A DNA stretch of 64,000 bases from Rubrivivax albus (GTDB taxonomy: Bacteria > Pseudomonadota > Gammaproteobacteria > Burkholderiales > Burkholderiaceae_C): assembly GCF_004016515.1 (NCBI RefSeq), contig NZ_SACT01000004.1:62001-126000 (forward strand), given 5' to 3'. Each line of letters opens with the position of its first letter. Within the stretch, counting starts at the first letter, position 1. Below are positions 40,195 through 48,915 of this stretch, piece after piece. A model generated the notes under the pieces. The model saw only the letters and a list, made by a program, of their open reading frames with translations, ran no database searches and had not been told where the DNA came from. Made by a program: the position numbers and the translations under genes.

Positions 40195-41514
40195 TCAGTG
40201 CGTGCTCTGGCCCTGGACGGCGAACAACCAGCCCTCGGCCATGGCCGCGGCCACCACTGCCATGCCGCCGAAGCGCTCGACCAGGTCCGCCGCACTGGCC
40301 AGGTCGCCGGTGTCCAGGTGCTCGGCCAGGCTTAGCCAGTCGGCCCACGGACCACCACGAGACTCGAGTGCGAGGCGGGCCTGCGGGTGCAGCGGCATCG
40401 CTGTGAGCACGTCGGCCATCGGGGCGCGGAGCAGCGCTGGCAACATGGATGCCAGCCCCAGTGTGAACAGGGCCCCAGGGACGGGTTCGCCCCGCTGCTG
40501 GGCCAGGCGCTCGAAGAGCCTGGCACGTGCGAGGGTCATCGACTGCAGTGCCTGCATGGCGAGTGACGGCGGCGCCGTCAGCACCAGCAACTGACTGACC
40601 GACCCGTAGAGGGCGTTGCGCCCGAGCAGCGCCACGGCCTGTTCGATGGACCCCAAGGTCTGCGTCGACGCCATCGCTGCCGCGTTGATGCGTGCCAGCA
40701 GTCGTGTGCTGAGTGCGACATCCGACTTGACGGTGGCCACGACCTCCGCCGTGTCTGCATCGGCGGCCAGCCTTGCCAGCAGCTGCAGCAAGGGCCGGGC
40801 CTGTGGCGGCAGCGCGCCGCCGGGTTGCGGTGTCCTGTCACCTTCGAGCCGGCCGGCCGCGTAGGCGATGCCGGCCGCGAGCACGGCTTCCATGGCCCCC
40901 AGGTCCGGCACGTCGAGCGCGACCAGTGGCACCTTCGGATGGCGCGTGCGCGCCAGGCGCAGTGCCTTCAGGAGTTCGACCGGGTCGTGGGCCTCAGGCA
41001 GCACCAGGAAGTCCGGGCGGGTGCCGGCCAGGGCGGGGGGCGGGCTGTCGTCACGCCATCCAATGGCTACACCCCGGGCCTTCCAGGCAGCCCGCAGCGC
41101 AGCGGGGTCGGCGTCTGCCGGCAGGTCGCCGACCAGCGCGAACAGCATGCGTGGAGCCAGTGCGTCCAGCGGCGCCGTGGCCAACCTCGCCGCAGGCAGC
41201 TCGCACAGTGCGACGCGGCCGTCCTGGGTGCTCAGGCGCATGGCGGCCAGCAGGCCGGAAATGGGTGCAAGGCGGGCACGGGCGCTGGCCTGGGTGCGTG
41301 CAGGCCGGGTGGGCAGGCGGAACTCGAACCCGGCGATGCGGCCGTTCGCCGACACCAGCGGTCGCTGCGCACCCGTGAGCCCGGTCGCGTCGCCAGCCGG
41401 CGCCGCCGCAGCCCTTGTGGACGGGGGTGCCGTCGCAGGCACCCGGCGCGTGGCCGGAGCATCACCGGGCGCCGCCGACCCCCGGCCGAACAGTCGCGAC
41501 CACAGGCCCGTCAT
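40195..41514 (-). CDS. EAL-like/HDOD signalling protein (YuxH family)
   Basis: A 439-residue cytoplasmic protein. After a low-complexity Ala/Pro N-terminus, residues about 50-230 resemble a degenerate EAL domain (RPLVSANGRIAGFEFRL at the start; no intact EAL catalytic motif), and about 240-420 form an HDOD domain with ATVKSDVALSTRLLARINAA and GSIEQAVALLGRNALYGSVS. Such YuxH-like proteins act in signalling without phosphodiesterase activity. ATG at 41514; the RraA-like gene ends 13 nt upstream, so it may belong to the same transcript. Confidence 0.8.
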   Translation of the reverse strand: MTGLWSRLFGRGSAAPGDAPATRRVPATAPPSTRAAAAPAGDATGLTGAQRPLVSANGRIAGFEFRLPTRPARTQASARARLAPISGLLAAMRLSTQDGRVALCELPAARLATAPLDALAPRMLFALVGDLPADADPAALRAAWKARGVAIGWRDDSPPPALAGTRPDFLVLPEAHDPVELLKALRLARTRHPKVPLVALDVPDLGAMEAVLAAGIAYAAGRLEGDRTPQPGGALPPQARPLLQLLARLAADADTAEVVATVKSDVALSTRLLARINAAAMASTQTLGSIEQAVALLGRNALYGSVSQLLVLTAPPSLAMQALQSMTLARARLFERLAQQRGEPVPGALFTLGLASMLPALLRAPMADVLTAMPLHPQARLALESRGGPWADWLSLAEHLDTGDLASAADLVERFGGMAVVAAAMAEGWLFAVQGQSTH

Positions 41515-41527
41515 GTTGCGTCGACCC

Positions 41528-42250
41528 TCATCGCTGCCGCTTCCAGGCCTCGTAGCGCGTGCGGTGGGCCTCGTTGGGCGGGTACAGGCCCGGCAGCTCG
41601 GCGCCGGCCTGCACCTCCTGCATGATCCAGGCCTCCAGTCGCTCCTGCTCCACGGCCTCGTCCACCACGGTCTCCAGCAACGCCGCCGGGATCAGCACGG
41701 CGCCGTCGTCGTCGGCCACCACCACGTCGTTGGGGAAGACGGCCACGCCACCGCAGCCCACCGGCTCCTGCCAGCCGACGAAGGTCAGACCGGCCACCGA
41801 CGGTGGCGCGGCCGTGCCCTGGCACCACACCGGCAGGCGCGAGGCCAGCACGCCGGGGATGTCGCGCACCACGCCGTCGGTGACGAGGCCGGCGACCTCG
41901 CGCCGCGCCATGCGTGCGCACAGGATGTCGCCGAAGATGCCGGCATCGGTGACGCCCATGGCGCCGACCACGGCGATCACGCCCGGTGGCATGGCCTCGA
42001 TGGCCGCGCGGGTGGAGATGGGGCTGCCCCAGGACGCCGGCGTGGCCAGGTCCTCGCGCGCCGGCACGAAGCGCAGCGTGAACGCGCGCCCGATCCGCCG
42101 GCCCTGGCCGGGCGCCAGCGGCCGCGTGCCGCGCATCCACACGTTGCGCAGGCCCTTCTTCAGCAGCACGGTGGTGAGCGTGGCGGTGCAGACGTGCTGC
42201 AGCGCGCCGACGATGGTGGGCGACAGGGGTTGCACGTCGACAGTGTTCAT
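41528..42250 (-). CDS. RraA-like aldolase/decarboxylase
   Basis: A 240-residue protein of the RraA/HMG-aldolase family. The metal and catalytic signature Asp108-x20-Arg129-Asp130 (FGDILCARMARREVAG...VVRD) is intact, which favours a class II pyruvate aldolase or oxaloacetate decarboxylase over the RNase E inhibitor RraA. The C-terminus is extended (PPNEAHRTRYEAWKRQR). ATG at 42250 has AAAGG 7 nt upstream; an ATG at 42265 overlaps the upstream stop as ATGA and is an equally possible start. Substrate unknown. Confidence 0.8.
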   Translation of the reverse strand: MNTVDVQPLSPTIVGALQHVCTATLTTVLLKKGLRNVWMRGTRPLAPGQGRRIGRAFTLRFVPAREDLATPASWGSPISTRAAIEAMPPGVIAVVGAMGVTDAGIFGDILCARMARREVAGLVTDGVVRDIPGVLASRLPVWCQGTAAPPSVAGLTFVGWQEPVGCGGVAVFPNDVVVADDDGAVLIPAALLETVVDEAVEQERLEAWIMQEVQAGAELPGLYPPNEAHRTRYEAWKRQR

Positions 42251-42261
42251 GCGCAGACCTT

Positions 42262-42477
42262 TCATCCGAACCAGAGTCGCCACAGGGCCACCAGCACGTG
42301 GCCCCAGATCAGGATGTTCGTGCCCAGCATGGCGAACACGCCGGTGAGGTTCCACAGCAGTTTCGCCCGCCGCGCGCAGGCTTCCTCGCCGGTGGCGGCG
42401 TAGAGCACGATGTAGAGCACCGACGGCGCGAAGCTGCCGACCACCAGCACGCCCATGACCCAGTAGAAGACGACCAT
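42262..42477 (-). CDS. Small two-helix membrane protein
   Basis: A 71-residue protein with two hydrophobic helices (about 2-27 and 43-68) joined by a short charged loop EEACARRAK. No family recognised. It lies immediately upstream of the RraA-like gene (11 nt, or ATGA overlap with the alternative start) and is probably co-transcribed with it. Confidence 0.6.
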   Translation of the reverse strand: MVVFYWVMGVLVVGSFAPSVLYIVLYAATGEEACARRAKLLWNLTGVFAMLGTNILIWGHVLVALWRLWFG

Positions 42478-42597
42478 GGGGCCTGATTCTGGCAGGGCCG
42501 CAAACCGCTGCGCCGGCGCGGCTGTCCCACGGCCTCGCAGAGCTCGGCCGCTTCGCCAGGCGCAGACCAGTCCGCAGGGACTGTTCTGCGTCCGGGC

Positions 42598-43845
42598 TCA
42601 GCCGAAGCTGTCGGACATCAGGGCGCGGAACCAGGTGTCCATGTCCTCGAAGTTCCCGCGCGACCAGCCGTTCGACGCGGCCGACGACGCCGGCACCGCC
42701 GCCATCGCCCGGGTGGCGGCGTCGTACTGGAACACCGCGGTCAGCCACGAGGCCTGGGTCATCGTGATGGTGGAGAAGCAGGCCGAGTTGGTCACCGGCG
42801 CCGGGTCGGGCGCCGTGCCGCCGAAGGCACGCAGCAAGGCATCGGCGCAGACCTTGGCCTCCTGGTTGCCGATGTGGCCGGCCTTGGGCTGCGTGGTGGC
42901 GCTGCTGTCGCCGATCACGTGCACGGCCGGTGCCGCGGTGCTGGCGTAGCTGAGCACGTCCACCGGCGCGAAACGCCCGCCATTCGCGGTGGCCAGGCCG
43001 GCGTCGGTGACGATGCGGCCGGCGCGCTGGCGCGGAATCAGGTTGACCACATCGGCCGTCACCTGCCCCTGGTTCGTGTGCAGCGTCATGCCGGCCGCAT
43101 CCACGCTGTCGATGCTGACGCCGGGCCGGTACTCCAGCACGTCCGCGTGCAGGCCGTAGAAGGCGGCGGAGAAGTTGTCCTGCTCGACGATGATGTCCGG
43201 GTTGGCGTCCAGCACCAGCAGCCGCGCGCCGGGCTTGTTGGCGCGCAGCCAGTCGGCCAGCAAGCAGGCGCGTTCGTAGGGGCCGGGCGGGCAGCGGTAC
43301 GGCGTGGGTGGAATCGTCAGCACCACCGTGCCGCTGGCCGGAAGCGCGGCCAGATGCTGCGCCAGCAGCGTGGTCTGCGGCCCGGCCTGCCAGGCGTGCG
43401 GCATGCGGTTGTCGTCGTAGCCCGGGGGCGGCTCGAAGGCGATGCCCGGGGCCAGCACCACGCGGTCGGCCTGCAGCGTGCCGCCGCCGGCCAGCGTGAC
43501 GCTGGGCGCGGCCGCGTCCACCGCCACCACCTCGTCGACCACCAGGTTCACGCCCAGCGCGGCCAGCGCACTGCGCGAGTAGGTCAGGCTCGACAGGCTG
43601 CGCTGGCCGGTGAGCACCAGGCTGCTCATGATGTTGGAGACGTAGGTCGGCGCACGGTCCACCAGGGTCACGTCGACGCGGCGGCGGCCCCACAGCTTGA
43701 GGTAGCGGGCCAGCGTGTTGCCGGCCATGCCGCCGCCGACGACGACCACGCGGCCGTTGGCGGTGGCGGTGGCGGCGCGGCCCACGCCCAGGCTGGCGGC
43801 CAGCAGCGCGCCACCGGTGGCGCGCAGGAGTTGTCTGCGATGCAT
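42598..43845 (-). CDS. fccB: Flavocytochrome c sulfide dehydrogenase, flavoprotein subunit
   Basis: A 415-residue FccB/SoxF-type flavoprotein that oxidises sulfide and passes electrons to its cytochrome subunit. It has a twin-arginine signal (MHRRQLLRATGGALLAASLG), an FAD fold VVVVGGGMAGNTLARYLKLW, and the redox-active cysteine pair at Cys185 (PYRCPPGPYERA) and Cys356 (NSACFSTI), with spacing close to Allochromatium Cys161-Cys337. The position of the covalent FAD cysteine is Ser70 (TYVSN). It follows the cytochrome gene by 12 nt. Confidence 0.88.
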   Translation of the reverse strand: MHRRQLLRATGGALLAASLGVGRAATATANGRVVVVGGGMAGNTLARYLKLWGRRRVDVTLVDRAPTYVSNIMSSLVLTGQRSLSSLTYSRSALAALGVNLVVDEVVAVDAAAPSVTLAGGGTLQADRVVLAPGIAFEPPPGYDDNRMPHAWQAGPQTTLLAQHLAALPASGTVVLTIPPTPYRCPPGPYERACLLADWLRANKPGARLLVLDANPDIIVEQDNFSAAFYGLHADVLEYRPGVSIDSVDAAGMTLHTNQGQVTADVVNLIPRQRAGRIVTDAGLATANGGRFAPVDVLSYASTAAPAVHVIGDSSATTQPKAGHIGNQEAKVCADALLRAFGGTAPDPAPVTNSACFSTITMTQASWLTAVFQYDAATRAMAAVPASSAASNGWSRGNFEDMDTWFRALMSDSFG

Positions 43846-43857
43846 GGTCGTCCTCCT

Positions 43858-44175
43858 TCAGCGCTGGCGCGCCAGGTAGCGCGCAATGGCCATCAGCTGC
43901 GCGTCGGTGTAGCCGCGCGCGTGCGCAGCCATCAGGCCGTCGCCTTCCTCGCCCGACTGGAACTCCTTCAGGTCCTTGTAGAGCTCGCGCGCGGACTTGC
44001 CGGCGATGTCGTCGAAGCCCGGGCCGCGGCCGTTGGTGCCGTGGCACTGGTAGCAGTTGGACGCCAGCAGCCGGCCGGCGGGGGGCTTGGCCGCCAGAGC
44101 CGTGGCCGGCAGCATGGCCGCGGCCACGCACAGCGCGGCCAGGGCAGTGGGTGGGGAGGTTCTGCAGATCGACAT
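43858..44175 (-). CDS. fccA: Monoheme cytochrome c subunit of flavocytochrome c
   Basis: A 105-residue periplasmic class I cytochrome c with a signal peptide (about 1-29), a single heme site CYQCH (41-45) and a candidate Met ligand in the C-terminal helix region (DGLMAAHARGYTDAQLMAIA). ATG at 44175 is supported by AGGAGA 6 nt upstream. It lies directly upstream of fccB, the usual order for the electron-accepting subunit. Other c-type cytochromes are possible, but the pairing is persuasive. Confidence 0.84.
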   Translation of the reverse strand: MSICRTSPPTALAALCVAAAMLPATALAAKPPAGRLLASNCYQCHGTNGRGPGFDDIAGKSARELYKDLKEFQSGEEGDGLMAAHARGYTDAQLMAIARYLARQR

Positions 44176-44339
44176 GGCGTTCTCCTGGCGGGACGACCCG
44201 GCGGGTCGGCGACAGCGCCACACTTGGGCGGAGATCTGAAGCTCGGCTGAAGACGGCGCGTGCGACGGTGGCCAGCCTTGCGTTGGCGCAAGGTCTGGTG
44301 GTGCCGGCGTACCATCGACCCGCCACCGATCGACTACCC

Positions 44340-44789
44340 ATGGCCACCCCCTTCCTCAACATCAACGACGTGCCCCAGGCCATCCAGCTGGCACTGGGCC
44401 CGGCCTTCCTGCTCACCGGCATTGCCGGCATGCTCAACGTGATGGCCGGGCGGCTGGCCCGCATCATCGACCGCGGCCGCCGACTCACCGAATCCGGCGC
44501 CGTGAGCCCCGAGCTGCTGGCAGCGCTGCAGGTGGAGATCCAGGGGCTGGACCGCCGGCGCTACCTGGCCAGCGCCGCCATCACCGGCTGCACGCTGGCG
44601 GCGCTGCTGGTGTGCATGGTGATCGCGGCGCTGTTCCTCGAGACCTTCCTCGACGCACCGCTGCACGGGCTGGTGGGTCTGTTGTTCACCAGCGCCACGG
44701 TGGCGCTGGTGGTGGGCCTGGCCTACTTCCTGCGCGAGGTGCACCTGGCGACGACGATCCGCATCGTCGGCGCGCGCCCGGAAGGCTGA
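44340..44789 (+). CDS. DUF2721-family membrane protein
   Basis: A 149-residue protein with an N-terminal helix LALGPAFLLTGIAGMLNVMA, the conserved basic stretch RLARIIDRGRRL of DUF2721, and two C-terminal membrane helices (about 77-102 and 108-131). ATG at 44340 begins MATPFLNINDVPQAIQLALG. Function unknown. It converges with the carbonic anhydrase gene, with only 3 bp between stops. Confidence 0.8.
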   Translation: MATPFLNINDVPQAIQLALGPAFLLTGIAGMLNVMAGRLARIIDRGRRLTESGAVSPELLAALQVEIQGLDRRRYLASAAITGCTLAALLVCMVIAALFLETFLDAPLHGLVGLLFTSATVALVVGLAYFLREVHLATTIRIVGARPEG

Positions 44790-44792
44790 CGG

Positions 44793-45896
44793 TCAGGGTC
44801 CGTCGTCGCCCAACGCTTCCATCGCCCGCGTCTCCCAGTTCAGCACCGCGCGCCGCAGCGTCATGCGCGGGGCCAGATCGGGGTCGTGTCGGCGGATGGC
44901 GTCGGCCGCGAAGCGGGCCAGGAAGCGGCACTTCAGCACCGCACGGGCGCGGTCGACGCCGATCTGCTCGTACGGCACCGAGGTGAGCAGCAGGAAGCCG
45001 TCGTCGGGGATGCGGCCGGCCTCCATGTTGGCGCGCACGATGCCCGCGGCCTGCAGGATGGGGCCTTCGAGGTTGGGGCTGTACGGGCCGACGATGAGCG
45101 CCAGGTTGGGCGTGTGCAGCCAGTCGAAGCCGCGGCCCACGCAGAGCATCCATTCGCGGTGCTCGATGTCCAGCGCGCGGGCGCCGGCGGCGCGCTGCTG
45201 CCGCGTCTCGGCGATGTGCGCCAGGTTGCCGCGCAGCAGCGGCAGCAGGTCGCCGCGCATGGCCGCGGGCATGCCGGGCAGCAGGGCGGCCAGGCGCTGC
45301 GGCAGGCCGGCAGCGTCGTCTGGCGTCAGTTCGGCCAGCGCCAGCGAGGCGCCGTCCTCGCCGTGCAGCACCAGCGCGTCCTCGTCGGTCTCGAAGCCGC
45401 AGACCAGCGGGAAGATGGTCGGCACGTTGCCGCCGCCGAACAGTGCACGCACCTGCTCGCGGATCTGGAAGGTGTGGGCGCGCGCGTCGTCGGTGCGGTA
45501 GTGGAAGCCGGCGCAGCCGCGTGCCGGGTCACCCTTCGAGAAGTGGTAGGTGATCATCACCAGCCCGGCGCGGCCGGCGGCGACCACCTTGTCCACGTGC
45601 GCCACGAGCGTCTCGCCCAGGTGCGGCCAGCCGAGGTCGAAGATGCCGCCCAGGTTGCGGAAGGGCTGGATGATGCCCGGCGGCGTCTGCGTGGCCACGG
45701 GGATGTTGATGCGCCCGTCCATGCACTTGAGCACCATGATCGCCGTGGGGTGCTGCGCCAGGTGGCGCTGGCGGGCCAGCCAGGCGCCTGGGCTGGCGAA
45801 GGTTTCGGCGTGGCGGCGGGCGAGGTCGAAGACCCAGTCGATGCGCTCGCCGATCGGCGCCAGCGCGATGTGGTCGGGGATCGTGCGTTGCGGCAT
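44793..45896 (-). CDS. CsoSCA-like beta-carbonic anhydrase, not carboxysomal
   Basis: A 367-residue protein resembling the catalytic domain of carboxysomal carbonic anhydrase (CsoSCA). Beta-CA zinc ligands are visible as Cys58, His118 and Cys128, with the catalytic dyad Asp60 and Arg62 in LKCMDGRIN; the spacing parallels Cys173/Asp175/Arg177/His242/Cys253 of Halothiobacillus CsoSCA. It lacks the long N-terminal region of carboxysomal proteins. No RuBisCO or shell genes are nearby. The predicted role is CO2/bicarbonate interconversion in the cytosol; activity is not proven. Confidence 0.78.
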   Translation of the reverse strand: MPQRTIPDHIALAPIGERIDWVFDLARRHAETFASPGAWLARQRHLAQHPTAIMVLKCMDGRINIPVATQTPPGIIQPFRNLGGIFDLGWPHLGETLVAHVDKVVAAGRAGLVMITYHFSKGDPARGCAGFHYRTDDARAHTFQIREQVRALFGGGNVPTIFPLVCGFETDEDALVLHGEDGASLALAELTPDDAAGLPQRLAALLPGMPAAMRGDLLPLLRGNLAHIAETRQQRAAGARALDIEHREWMLCVGRGFDWLHTPNLALIVGPYSPNLEGPILQAAGIVRANMEAGRIPDDGFLLLTSVPYEQIGVDRARAVLKCRFLARFAADAIRRHDPDLAPRMTLRRAVLNWETRAMEALGDDGP

Positions 45897-45940
45897 GCGG
45901 CGCGAGCATGCCGGCCCGCGCCGCTGCCTTCAAGCGGGGA

Positions 45941-47437
45941 TCAGCCGATGTCCACCGGCACGAAGATCTGCTGCCCGTCGCGCGAGACCAGCAACGCCAC
46001 GTGCTTCGGATGCTTCGCGAGCACCTCGCGCACCTGTTCCACGCCCTTGACCGGTTGGCCGTTGATGGCCAGCAGCACGTCGCCCGGCTGGATGCCGGCG
46101 AGTTGCGCCGGGCCGCCCACGCCCTCGACCACCAGGCCGTGGTCCACACCGGCCTCGCGCCGTTCCTGGCGGTCCAGCGGGCGCACCTGCAGGCCCAGGC
46201 GTTCGCCGTCGGCGGCGGCGGTCTGCGTCGCCCGGTCGACGTCGGCACGGCCCAGGCGCACCGTGACGTCGTGGGCGGCCTTGTCGCGCCACACGGTCAG
46301 CGCGACCTGGTCGCCCGGCTTGGCCAGGCCGATGCGCGAGGACAGGTCACCGGCCACGCGCACCGGCTGGCCGTCGATGGCGGTGATCACGTCGCCCGCC
46401 TTCAGCTCGGCCTTCGCCGCCGCCGTGTCGGGGGCCACGCGGGAGACCAGCGCGCCGTCGGGCGCCTTCAGGCCGAAGGACTCGGCCAGCGGGGCCGACA
46501 GGTCCTGAAGCATCACGCCCAGGCGGGCGTGCTCGACCTTGCCGGTGGACACGATCTGGTCGCGCACCTTCAGCGCCACGTCGATCGGGATCGCGAAGGC
46601 GAGGCCGGCGAAGCCGCCGCTCGGCGAGTAGATCTGCGCGTTGATGCCCACGACGCGGCCGGCGGCGTCGAACAGCGGGCCGCCGGAGTTGCCCGGGTTC
46701 ACCGCCGCGTCGGTCTGAAGGAAGGGCACGAAGCTGTCGCCAGGCAGCGAACGGCCCTTGGCGCTGACGATGCCCTGGGTGGCCGTCTGCTCGAAGCCGT
46801 AGGGCGCGCCGATGGCGAGCACGCGGTCGCCCACCTGCACGTCCTGCGCCTCGCCCAGGGCCACCACCGGCAGGCCGGCGGCGTCGATCTTCAGCACCGC
46901 GATGTCGGTGGCCGGGTCGCTGCCCAGCACCTTGGCGTCGAACTCGCGCCGGTCCTGCAGCTTGACGGTGACGCGCTGCGCGTCGCGCACCACGTGGGCG
47001 TTGGTCAGCACCAGGCCGTCGGCGCTGACGATGAAGCCCGAGCCCTGGCCGCGGAACGGCTGTTCGGACCGGGGCCCCATGTCGGGCATGCGCCAGCCGG
47101 GGATGCCCTGGAAGAAGCGGAAGAACGGGTCGTCGGGGCGCATGGCCGGGCCGTCGCGCATCGACGCGTCGCGCAGGCCGCTCACCGTGATGCCCACCAC
47201 CGCCGGCCCGGCGCGCTGCACGATGGCGCGCCAGTCGGGCGCGGCGGTGCCGGCGACGGCGGGCAGGGCGGACGCGGTGTGGGACGGGGTGGCCGTGGCC
47301 ACCGCCACCGTGGACGTGGTGGCCGAGCCTCGGCCCATCCAGCTGGGCAGGGACCAGGCCTGCGCCGCGCTGGCGCCCAGGCCGGCGATGACGAGGGCGG
47401 CCGCGGCAGCGATACCGTTGCGTTGGAGGGTGTTCAT
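45941..47437 (-). CDS. Periplasmic serine protease of the HtrA/DegP family
   Basis: A 498-residue envelope protease/chaperone. A signal peptide (about 1-27) precedes the trypsin-like domain with catalytic His148 (TNAHVV), Asp178 (ATDIAVL) and Ser251 (NPGNSGGPL), then two PDZ domains (about 315-390 and 415-490). ATG at 47437 has AAGGAG 6 nt upstream. It lies downstream of a two-component system on the same strand, so it may be a target or co-transcribed partner, as in mucD or degP envelope-stress loci. Confidence 0.93.
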   Translation of the reverse strand: MNTLQRNGIAAAAALVIAGLGASAAQAWSLPSWMGRGSATTSTVAVATATPSHTASALPAVAGTAAPDWRAIVQRAGPAVVGITVSGLRDASMRDGPAMRPDDPFFRFFQGIPGWRMPDMGPRSEQPFRGQGSGFIVSADGLVLTNAHVVRDAQRVTVKLQDRREFDAKVLGSDPATDIAVLKIDAAGLPVVALGEAQDVQVGDRVLAIGAPYGFEQTATQGIVSAKGRSLPGDSFVPFLQTDAAVNPGNSGGPLFDAAGRVVGINAQIYSPSGGFAGLAFAIPIDVALKVRDQIVSTGKVEHARLGVMLQDLSAPLAESFGLKAPDGALVSRVAPDTAAAKAELKAGDVITAIDGQPVRVAGDLSSRIGLAKPGDQVALTVWRDKAAHDVTVRLGRADVDRATQTAAADGERLGLQVRPLDRQERREAGVDHGLVVEGVGGPAQLAGIQPGDVLLAINGQPVKGVEQVREVLAKHPKHVALLVSRDGQQIFVPVDIG

Positions 47438-47531
47438 GCGGGACTCCTTGCGTGTGACGTGGCCGGATCGGCCATGGCGCCACTCTGGGCCGCGCACATG
47501 AGCGCTGCGTGAGGCGAAGATGAAGCGGAAA

Positions 47532-48887
47532 TTAGGCGGCCGAGGCGGCGACTGGCGGGCGCGGCGGCGTCAGCGGCAGCCGCAGTTCGGCGCGCAGCCC
47601 GCTGCCTGGTGCGTCGTCCAGCCGCACCTGCCCGCCATGGTGCAGCGCCACCGCGCGCACGATGGCCAGGCCCAGCCCGCTGCCGTCGGCGCCGCCGGGC
47701 TGCAGGCGGTGGAAGCGCTCGAACACGGCGTTACGCTGGTCGGCCGGCAGGCCCGGGCCGTGGTCGTCCACGCGCAGCACGGCCACGTCGCCGTCGACCG
47801 TGGCGCCGAGCGTCACCTGCGGGGCAGTGCCGGGCGTGGCGCCGTACTTCAGCGCGTTCTCCAGCAGGTTGCGCACGGCGCTGCGCAGGCCCTCGGCATC
47901 GCCGGTCATCGGCAGCGTGGGCGGCAGGTGCAGCGTCAGCATGGCCCCGGTGGCGCGCACGCGGGGGGCGGCATCGTCGGCGGCGCCGCGGGCCACCGCG
48001 GCCAGGTCCAGCGGCGCCATCGCGCCGGCCGCGCCGGGTTCGCTGCGCGCCAGCGCCAGCAGCTGCTGCACCAGGCGCGTGGCACGGTCCACGCCGGCGC
48101 CCAGGCGCTGCAGCGCCTGTTCGCGCTCGGCCGGGTCGTCCACCGCGGCGCGCAGCACGTCCACCTGCAGCTTCAGCGCCGTCAGCGGCGTGCGCAGTTC
48201 ATGGGCGGCGTCGGCCACGAAGGCCTGCTGGGCGGCAAAGGCCTCGCCCAGCCGCGCCAGCAGGGCGTTGAAGGCCTGCACCATCGGCCGCAGTTCGGCC
48301 GGCAGGCCGGCTTCGGGCAGCGGCGCCAGCGCGTCGGCCCGGCGCGCCCCGGCGGCTTGCACCACCGCGTTCAGCGGCGCCAGCGACACGCCCAGCAGCC
48401 ACCACAGCGCCGCCGCCACCAGCGGCGTGGCCGCGGCCACCGGCCACACGCTGCGCCAGGCGGCGGCCTCGGCCAGGCGGCGGCGCACCGCCAGCGGCTG
48501 CGCCACCTGGATCACGCGCAGCGGCGTGGCCGCGCCGTAGGCTCGCCAGGGTGCGCCGGCCACCTGCACGTCGGCATGGCCCAGCACGGTGCGCGGCGGC
48601 AGGGTCACGCGCGGCCCGCTGCTGTAGACGGCCACCCCATCGAGCGACCAGATCTGCACCACCACCTCCAGCGCCGGGTCGGCCAGCGCCGCCTGCGCGT
48701 CCGGGTCGATGCGGCCCTGGTCGCGCAGGCTCAGCGCCATCTGGCGCAGCTGGTAGTCGAACAGCGCGTCGGCCTCCGCACGCACGTTGCGGTAGGTGGC
48801 GCCGGCCAGCGCCAGTGCCGCGGCCAGCAGCAGCAGGGCCACGAAGGCGAACAGGCGGGTGCGCAGCGAGGCCAGGGGCAGCGTCAA
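47532..48887 (-). CDS. Sensor histidine kinase (QseC/TctE-like)
   Basis: A 451-residue membrane kinase: TM1 (about 10-30), a periplasmic region of about 115 residues, TM2 (about 148-166), HAMP-like linker, HisKA with phospho-acceptor His229 (DAAHELRTPLTAL), and an HATPase_c domain with NLLENALKYG and DHGPGLPADQRNAVFERFHR. It starts 28 nt after the response regulator gene. The signal is unknown; QseC, PmrB and TctE relatives sense small molecules or cations. Confidence 0.92.
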   Translation of the reverse strand: MTLPLASLRTRLFAFVALLLLAAALALAGATYRNVRAEADALFDYQLRQMALSLRDQGRIDPDAQAALADPALEVVVQIWSLDGVAVYSSGPRVTLPPRTVLGHADVQVAGAPWRAYGAATPLRVIQVAQPLAVRRRLAEAAAWRSVWPVAAATPLVAAALWWLLGVSLAPLNAVVQAAGARRADALAPLPEAGLPAELRPMVQAFNALLARLGEAFAAQQAFVADAAHELRTPLTALKLQVDVLRAAVDDPAEREQALQRLGAGVDRATRLVQQLLALARSEPGAAGAMAPLDLAAVARGAADDAAPRVRATGAMLTLHLPPTLPMTGDAEGLRSAVRNLLENALKYGATPGTAPQVTLGATVDGDVAVLRVDDHGPGLPADQRNAVFERFHRLQPGGADGSGLGLAIVRAVALHHGGQVRLDDAPGSGLRAELRLPLTPPRPPVAASAA

Positions 48888-48915
48888 GGTTCCGTCCTCG
48901 GCCCGCGCAGCCCGG

